DNA of 64,000 nucleotides from Albula goreensis. Its lineage: Eukaryota > Chordata > Actinopteri > Albuliformes > Albulidae. The first letter of the stretch is position 1. Each line of letters starts with the position of its first letter. Of the stretch, positions 55,861-64,000 are shown in pieces. A program made the translations under genes and the position numbers. Under the pieces are notes generated by a model. That model made no database searches, was not told where the DNA came from, and saw only the letters and a list, made by a program, of their open reading frames with translations. Location of the stretch: positions 36,440,534 through 36,504,533 of the forward strand of contig CM040741.1 of the NCBI GenBank assembly GCA_022829145.1, given 5' to 3'.

Positions 55861-58394
55861 ATTGCAGGCCCTTCGCTCACTGGAAAGAGTCTAACATAAG
55901 AAGCAACGTAATATCCCAGATCTCTTGAGTAGGCTCAGGGGGTTAAAAATCCATCCCTGGTGCCTTGTGCTTCTGCACTGAATCAAGCATGTACTTCAGC
56001 TCACTGATACACATACTTTCTTTTGATATATACTTGAAAAAGTACTAAAGTCTCTGAATTAATATGATAAAGTTGCTCTTTCAGTGAGAGTTAAGAGTTT
56101 GCCAAAGCTACAAAAGATAGGAAATGGAAAGCATCATAGCTCTTAACTTGACCTTTCCATTGGCAATTCCCGCCCTGTACTTGTAAGCAGCAGGCATGAA
56201 GAAAGTATAACGGAGAATGTATCACCAAACAATTTTCCCCTTTGCTGTTGTTGGTGGGAAAACAGACAATATGAGCTCATGAATACAAATGGCCTTTTGT
56301 CGTGCAACCAGAAGTATCATTCCTTGTCAGCAAGAGAGAAAATGTGACAGGTGACCGAGTATCTGAGGACATGAATGTGTTTTTACATTCCCTTGTGTTC
56401 TCAGTCCAGTAGGGTGAACAATCGATCCAAGGCTGTTCAGTGTTTTGGAATGTATGAATCGTACAAATTCCACTTAAGAGTTTCCTACAACTATTGAGCA
56501 CCAATGGCTGGATGACTAATGCATGGATTAGCATGAGTCATTATTGTATTAATGAGGGTGCACTATTGGAATGGTGTAATCTTTTTGTCAAAAGTCAATA
56601 AAAAGTTTATTCAAACTGAAGTGTGATTTTGTAATGGTAAAATCACTGAAACAACAAAGATGTATATATGGGATAATTTACATTGCAGTTCATAAGTAAA
56701 TACTATGCTTCTGCTTACATGATTTAGAATGCAGAAACCAGCAATTGTCCTATCAAAAACAACACTAGCCTTGGTTTTGATTTGTAGTTTGTTCCCACAC
56801 TTAATTACTGAGAGAAAAGAGAGATGTCAACAAAAGCTTACATATCCCCGATTGTGTGGAGGCTTTGATGCTAACTGTGGCATAAAACTTGCTTTTGAAG
56901 CTAATTTTTTGAAGTGAAAAATAAAATACAAAAGAAGGATTCAATTATATGTAGGGTCATGTTGCAGAGATCATTTTTGCAAGCACTTTGTGTGGTGTTT
57001 TGAGGACAACAGTGTTTACTTCTACTGGATTTAGAATTTAACACACAGATATTTAAGTGGGTTCTTAGCTAAAAGCTGTTCCTTATATACACTCTGTAGA
57101 TTCTGTATCCTTATCTCTAATGGTTGAGAAAAAGATTTTAAAGGACCAACAGAAATTCTGTCTCCTCAATATATGCTCCAAAGAAGCCTATGTATATATA
57201 CTTGTGGCTTTCATAAAACATATAAGACGTTCATTTTTCAACTGAAATGATGACATTTCCCACAATTTAATTTCAAACTGAAAGAGATCCTTACAACTTC
57301 AAGCATATCCTCATGATTCCCATATGGTCTTGCTGGAAAATTTTGCTTTTGATTGAAGGTAGGTTGTGGACCTTGTTGTACTCCATTCACTTTCTTTCGA
57401 TTCGATACCTGCTATCTGTAATCCAGGGATCTGAGCAAACAAAATTAAAATGTTTCTGGTGATTCTCTCCTCTTGGTAAATAAATAAATGGGCTTAGAGT
57501 GGCTTTACTTGATTCCAACACTGAACTAACCTGAGACTGCTGCTGGTTGTGACAAAAATGTCATGTTCCCGTTTTTGCCTGGTTGGTTCTATGTTCCTTT
57601 CCCACTCTCTCAAAGAGATTATAGGGAATCAGTAATGTTTTTATTGGCTGAATAAAAGGTATGGTTTGCCTGTTTCATTTTCAGCAAATTCATATTGCCT
57701 GGACTTTTGAAAGATGAAAAAAATCCAGACATGAAAGGGTTACATCCAGAGACAGAGCTGATAAAGTTTTGAGTGTGAAATTTCAGTCTTTGCTGATTAT
57801 ATTAGAATGGAAAATATTTTTCCTCATTAGGTATTCGACACAAAATAAGCCTCTGAAAATATGCATAATCAGAAGAAACACATGTTATGTTGGACAGAAA
57901 TTTCTACCCGCATCATTTTGTTTCCAAACCTAAACAAATGAAACAGCCTTTTCAGAAATTCAAGACTCATTGTCTCCTTCTACATTGCTGAATAAGTACA
58001 TAAAGGTCTTGCAGTGACCTTGACCAGGGGTCATCTTGCAGTAGGCACAAGGAAAGCCTTCTTTTGTCACTGAGGATTGTGGCAGTGCAGAGGAAGACAG
58101 CGTTGATGTGATAGAGCTTAGTGAAAGCAGCTCACGTCCCAGTCGATTTCACATCTCGCTGATCACTCTCTGATTCTGCCACAACAGTTTTCCGAGGTTT
58201 TTAAACATTTCGTTGCCTCTTTTGTGTATTTTGTGAGTTTTTTTTTTGGAGAGGCAGGCAATCAGATAAGTGTTGTCTTTGACTTTAAAGTGACTTTAAA
58301 GTAAAGGTACAGCTGTAGGTCACCGTAGCTGGGCTCAGCACAGACGCAAGATGTTTTATTTAATGAGTTACGGTATGTCAGGAGAGCAACCTGC

Positions 58395-58654
58395 ATTTTA
58401 TGGTTATTTGCTTTGCTTTACTTTGTTTGTGGTCATCTGCCCAGCTTATGCCCATACAGGGCAGATAAGATAAGCTAACAGAATTCGGGAAATGGCTCTC
58501 AATCATGGATAAAGTTAAACAGCTATTCTCTTAAGATCCCAATCAAATACCAAAATGTTACATTACTGATGGTCAAAATGGATCTACAACAGCATTCTTA
58601 AACGCAGGGCGCTATCAACTCTCTCCCTTGCACTCCTTTCCCCTTCAGGATAAG

Positions 58655-58700
<46 letters not shown>

Positions 58701-59115
58701 GTGTGTCTATGTATGTATGTATGTGTTTGCATGACAGTACCTTTTTATACCACCCATGTTACTGTCATGGTAAAGGTTTGAAAACTTGAAGTCTTGTGAT
58801 GACAAGTGTGTCCCTCAACATAGCAGCTAAACTATTAATTTGCAGAATTGCCTGTTCCTTTCTGTGAACTCTCCTCACAAACTCAGGTATATTATTGTTT
58901 GGTGTCGTTGTGATGCACATAATGAGCAGATTATCAAAATGATCATTTTGAAAAATAACTTTGTTTCCACAGGTTTGGCCCATGTGTGTAAAAATAAGCC
59001 CTGAGTAAGCATTCAGGCACTCCTCCACTAGGTAATTAATTATGGATGGGACAGGGAGGAAGGGAGAGACAATTCTTAAGTTGGGCCTGGAACAGGCCTC
59101 ATCGCTCAGTTTTTT
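58395..59115 (-). repeat. Unclassified interspersed repeat, copy 2 (inverted)
   Basis: Reverse-complement relative of 35470-36312. The - strand frame 58765-59028 is open for 87 residues and includes EECLNAYSGLIFTHMGQTC and EQAILQINSLAAMLRDT, better preserved than in copy 1. It contains a (GT)n run, and a TATAAAAA word at about 58744 on the - strand. Its family is unknown. Confidence 0.75.
58659..58726. repeat. (GT)n / (GTAT)n microsatellite
   Basis: About 24 GT units with one GC interruption, then GTAT units; it sits at the position of the (CA)n run in the other copy of the same repeat family. Confidence 0.95.
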
Positions 59116-59186
59116 CTGCTTTAGTCTTGCAGCTCAGTTTTTGTTCTCAACAAGCTCAGTTTTTCTGCTCAAAGCTTAGTTTTTTT
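59104..59186. repeat. GCTCAGTTTTT minisatellite
   Basis: GCTCAGTTTTT starts at 59104, 59132 and 59154, and a variant GCTTAGTTTTT at 59174, spacing 20-28 bp. It lies at the edge of the interspersed repeat copy 2. Confidence 0.8.
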
Positions 59187-61569
59187 CCACCATCCCTCTG
59201 TTTTCTCCTGCAACATTTTGGATTTTTCATTTTTGGTGTTTGGCTGCGATTGTGGGCCTTCATCATTCCTGAAGTGAGACATACGATTGGCTCTGGTGAT
59301 CTATTTTAACTCATTTTAAGTGTTGGTTAAGTGAGAGGTTGTGGTAGTTAGCGTCACTTGTGTTCGGTGTTGAGCATGCAGGACATTAAACGAGGGAATT
59401 AATTGCTAGAACCAGCTGGAAAAGTCACGACTCCATCTGGATAGAAAGCAGACGTTCAGGAAACATCAGAGCATGGGCTGAGATGAAGGGGGAAAAAATC
59501 ATAATGACTCTAACAGAAAAATCCTTTCTGGACTCACCAGTTGGCAGGAAAGCTGTATAAATGTGTCTGTTGCAATCCCACATGCTTCTGAATGAATTTG
59601 GCTTTTCACCCAATCCCTTTAGGGAAAAAACACAAATATTGAAAATATGTAAGGTAAGGGCAAAAACCTCCCCAGCTGCCAAAATGATGATTCAATTTTC
59701 TTCAGGCAATAGATATCTTTTTAAAACTTGCACAGGCAAACAAGATGGGCCCTGTTTTTGTGAGAGCAGTAGCTGAAGCATGAGTGAGTGGAATTGCTTT
59801 ATCGACTGCAAAGGAAATACGCCTGTGGTTCAGTTTGGTAGTCTTGTGGTCTTAAATAAAGCCCTTTTGATCAACAAGGGAAGGGCAATTCAGCATGGGA
59901 TACTATAGTCTCTTAATTCATACAATGGAATAATGTGTCATTGCCATCACAACTAATGGACAAATATGATGCACAGACATTGTGAATTCCCTTCCGCATG
60001 AGAATGCTCTGTATACATTCAATTCAATTTTACTCTAAGACAAATCGTTTCATCAGTCGCCAATTTAAATGTAGCCTACATTCATGTCAGTATGTATGTA
60101 TGCATTGCACTTGTCAGAAGTGGTTATACAAGGCACTCAAACAAACTACAGCACTCATAAAATTGAGAACAACGCGGCACCTCACACTGGCTAAGATCCA
60201 GGGCCATGTCCCGGCAGTCTCCCCCCTCCTTGTCCCTCACCTCCCTTAAGCCTAGACATCACTTCCACAGCTGTGCTCCCCCCGGTGCCTCCATTCACTC
60301 CCAGTCAGCGGCTCCTTCAAGGCCCAGAGAGTCAGGGCGAACTACTCCTTGGCTTTTGGATTGGACCACGCTTCACCTCCGGGAGACTCTCACACAATGC
60401 AGAGTGTCTTCTCCTTGGACCATGAGGAAAGGCGAGCTGTTTCAGGTGTATGTCGACTCCCTCCACTCCATGGACCCAGCTGTTTCCGCCTAACCTCGCT
60501 GAGCAGCAGTGGGTCCCACTGGCTGACCTGCTCCTGCATGCTCCCAAGGACCCACCATATGGGTTTTTTATTGGTTTTTTTGCTTTTTTTACATAACAAC
60601 TCAGGGAGGTATTAAATAAATATTGGCACCTTACTCAAAAATATCTGAAATGACATTTTAACTGCAGGACAAGACCAGCCATACATATGTGGTCCACAGT
60701 TCTAATTTGACATCTGAGCCAAATACTACGCCCATATCTTGTTTGCTGCCTCAAAGACAGCGCCACCTCTGCCACACCTGGGCCATGTTCGATTCATATG
60801 CCTTATGCCAGTGCCAACTGAATGCCAGCTGTTTCAGCTTACGCCCCAATCTGGGCCAAATGTCTCTGCTATGTGAGAATATTGCAACAAAAGAGCTAAT
60901 GCATACGGCAAGCAACATTGCTAGGCTACACCAGTAAACGCTACTTGAATAACAAAATATGCAAACAACAACCGTAACAAGTTTCTTTTCCTATCAGTAC
61001 CTCAGAAATGTAGCTCATAAAGCTGGTTTCAGCTTGAGGTTTTTGAAACCGGCAGTTACTTAGACTACAATTCCAGACCAGACCAACATTTCAACAGCAT
61101 CCACAACATTGAAAAAACATCATATACAAACTGTCACTTTAACAACAGCATACTTGTTAGCTAATGATGTTTAAAAAGGAAAGGAGTAGTAAGCGCAATA
61201 GTGTAAAAACAATAATATTGCAACAACATGAGCTAATGCAAGCAACATTGGTAGACTACTGATAGCCAACTACTAGCTACTACACTCATTTTCCCCAAAT
61301 TAACTGATAAAAACATGGAGACTATCCTTCATGTCTTGCCAGAAAAATATTTACCATAGCATGGCTCGTGAGGTTAGCGATAGAAAGCATGTACAATAAC
61401 TCTTCATCTCCAATTAAAAACATTGAAAATATCAGCCATTACCAGGCGAACCGAGAGTCTCAAGCCTCAGAACACTATTGACCAATGAAAAACACAGTAA
61501 AATTATGTCACGTTACATCACTTCCACCTCCACTAGCTGCCACCTTCACTGGTGTGACATGTCCAACCA

Positions 61570-62110
61570 GTGGAGCTTGCAGAAAGACCTTTCTCGTGTT
61601 TGGGGAGGGTCCTCCTCACCTATGAGGACAGGGAAAATCCTTCCTTTTTGGACTCTAAGCCTAATACCTGCATCTCAATACAATTTGTTATCAATAAACA
61701 TATCTTAAATGCACTCTTGTTGCCTGAGAATGTGGTCTACTGCATAGGAGTTTTTTAAAATAAGAGTTCGGGAGAATAATTCTCAGACGACCCTTGAACC
61801 TATCACATTGAGCTTCCGGTCCCATACAGACACATTAACGCCACTGCCCTAATTTTCCATTATGTTCAGGATTTCCAGAATCCCTCCTCCTTCCCCATCT
61901 CCACCTTCATACTTTCCCTCTTTCTTTGAAATGTAACCTCACCAACACTGTTTCTCTCAGTCTCTTCCAGACACTTATCAGGGAAGTCCGCTTCACCAAC
62001 AAGGAGAGGGACTACTCCATCCCCTCTGGACTCCGAGCACAAGACCATACTTTTCTGTTTCTCAGTACCATTGCTTATCAATAAATCCATCTTAAATGCA
62101 CTCTTGTTGT
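61570..62110 (+). repeat. Two tandem copies of a degenerate repeat with polyadenylation-like end
   Basis: Copy A ends TATCAATAAACATATCTTAA and copy B ends TATCAATAAATCCATCTTAA, both followed by ATGCACTCTTGTTG (61690-61723 and 62077-62110). Upstream protein frames also align weakly (GRVLLTYEDRENPSF versus REVRFTNKERDYSIP), suggesting a decayed coding element with an AATAAA 3' end. Its class is unknown. Confidence 0.55.
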
Positions 62111-64000
62111 GTAATAATTTGTTCTCCTGAATTGACTTACTAGAGTTGTGTTTAAATTATCAGCACAGAGTAAATGAGAGAATGTTACAAATCAGTGTGA
62201 GGAAAGCATCAAAATCAGAGTGAGAACAACATCTGAATCAGTGTGAGCACATTTTACCTTTTAAAGTGTGTTAAAACCTGTTGATTTTATTTTCTTGGAC
62301 AGCAGCACTGTATTGAAGCCATGCATTAATGTTGCCTACAGACAGTGGTGGTGATATAAATCTTTTCCTACTAACAAGTGGAACAGTGCTCCACTGTGTT
62401 CAACAACAATTTTAGCACTGCCCATAAATGCACCTGGGCACCAGTCATGGCAGGCTGCACGGCATCTTTCTGCCTGTTATTCAGTCTTGATACAGAGAGC
62501 AACAGTTAACAATGCTTCATTCAGCTAGAGTAAAAAACACATCACTTTTCAAATGAATTCATAAATATCTTCTCAAACTTTTTTAACCATACTAGCCGTA
62601 TGTTAGCCATCTGTTCATGAAAATATCAGAATTAAGTTGTGTACACCATCATTTTAAATTCAGGTTGACTATAAACCAAGGAATAGGGGTGGCATGTGAA
62701 AATCATCGTGTGAAAATGAATGCCCTGTTTTGACATTGTCAGCTGCAAATGTATGGTCAGTGTACTTCAGAATTCAGCAGAAGATATTCTCAAGCATGTG
62801 TGCGCTTTGCCAATACTACACTAAAATCAGGCTCCATCACCTTCTATCTGAAGACAACAGAGAGAGATTTCATATTTTGGGGTGCATCTCACACACAGAA
62901 TTGGAGTCTTGGAAATGAAAAACAAACTCCTTCACTTGAAGGGCATGGTTATGTAATGTGTCAGATGAGAAACTGAATAAAAAAAACTTAGCCAACGACA
63001 GAAACTGAAGCTGAAGTACTTGTAACTGAAGAGTTGTATATAAATCTACAGAAAGTGCACTTCTTCCTGTAAACAGAATTAATTGAATACATTGAGAGGC
63101 CTAAAGGAGATTTTGACCATAGGCCTCCTCCATTTATTCTCCCACAGGAGTTTATCAAGAAAAATCCATTAAAATAATGTATGCAATAAACCACAGATTA
63201 GCTAAAGCCACTCATCACTATGGCTGTATAAATATATATTTGGTTGTAACATGTCTCTTTTTGTGATTTTTTTTTATGTGAGTCATTTTATCTCTCCCTT
63301 TGAAGGTACATAAATGTCACGGTAATAAAATTCTGGCTTTTCCCCTTTTTCTCCCAATTCAGAAATTTCTGTCATAGTCGCAAGCTGCGCCCAATGATGA
63401 AACCTTGACTTAAAATATGAGTGGCCGCCTCCACACCGTTCCTTTTCATGCTCTTTCTGACAAGCTGAGCTTTCGCAGACATGCGTCAGAGGAGAGAGAG
63501 TCACTTCATGTGAAAGTTGTCCCAGCAGGGTTCACTGGCGAACAATAATGATGGCAAATCATATGATTCCCAGCAGGGCAGTGACCTCAGTCAGCACTGG
63601 CACAATCCAGGCTCAGTACCATTGTCTTAACAGAATGGGCCCGCGATTAGTTTTATTAAACATTTGGTCATCTCTCACTGTCTATTCAATGTCTTTCTCC
63701 AATAATTGTATATTGTCTCTCTGTTATGTGCTCTGTGCTATATAATGTGTTGATTGAGTTGTTATTACACAACATTAAATTGTTTTGTATATGCACAAGT
63801 AGTCCCTTGATTTATGAAGGGCTGTCCTTTCTGAAAATGTATGTAATGTATGTGTGCTTTGCAAAACTCACTGATGTGTGTTTTATAAATTGTGGTCTCA
63901 GGACTGAGCTGTGAATTTAATGAGAATTTAAACACATGTCCCACATGTATTATAATTAAGCTTGTAAAAGCTAAATTTCATACACAGAACGTTCATAAGA

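Larger units (their letters stand above)
48086..64000. other. Downstream region with no supportable gene
   Basis: About 16 kb of AT-rich DNA. Open frames are short and overlap on both strands, and none shows a family signature to me. Listed separately: an overlapping ORF pair (50388-50940), a SINE (54455-54640), a possible LINE scrap (55795-55860), an interspersed repeat (58395-59115) and a two-copy degenerate repeat (61570-62110). 60190-60560 is a GC-richer patch of unknown nature. 48086-50387, 50941-54454, 55861-58394 and 62111-64000 hold nothing I can name. Confidence 0.6.

Overview
The window looks like vertebrate genomic DNA, most likely from a teleost fish. It is AT-rich and intron-dominated, with one multi-exon gene on the + strand and a large load of fish-type transposable elements: a non-LTR retrotransposon with a GACTT-repeat tail, a piggyBac relic, hAT-like and pogo/Tigger-like elements, and tRNA-derived SINEs. 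No bacterial-type genes, operons or CRISPR arrays are visible.

Positions 4346-46178 hold the 3' half of one ADAMTS gene. I assembled thirteen exons from protein similarity, reading-phase continuity and GT/AG splice sites. They encode 748 residues in order: the end of the metalloprotease domain, disintegrin-like domain, first thrombospondin repeat (TSR1), Cys-rich domain, spacer, TSR2-4, PLAC domain and a Ser-rich C-terminal tail. The sequence best fits ADAMTS3 of the procollagen N-propeptidase group (ADAMTS2/3/14). The 5' exons, including the zinc-binding catalytic site, lie to the left of the window.

Layout: 1-4345 upstream intron; 4346-11789 six exons; 11790-26290 a 14.5-kb intron containing a hAT-like element, a decayed LINE, a piggyBac relic and two inverted copies of a MITE-like family; 26291-32363 four exons with a three-level nested transposon between two of them; 32364-43385 an 11-kb intron with a hAT transposase relic, an unclassified repeat and a 281-bp palindrome; 43386-46178 the last three exons; 46179 to about 48085 the 3' UTR, which carries a hAT MITE with a perfect 8-bp target-site duplication; 48086-64000 apparently intergenic DNA with repeats and no gene I can support.

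I see no convincing undescribed multi-gene system. The most noteworthy items are the nested transposons, the 281-bp foldback, the MITE in the 3' UTR, and an unclassified interspersed repeat present in two opposite-facing copies that share a short reading frame.
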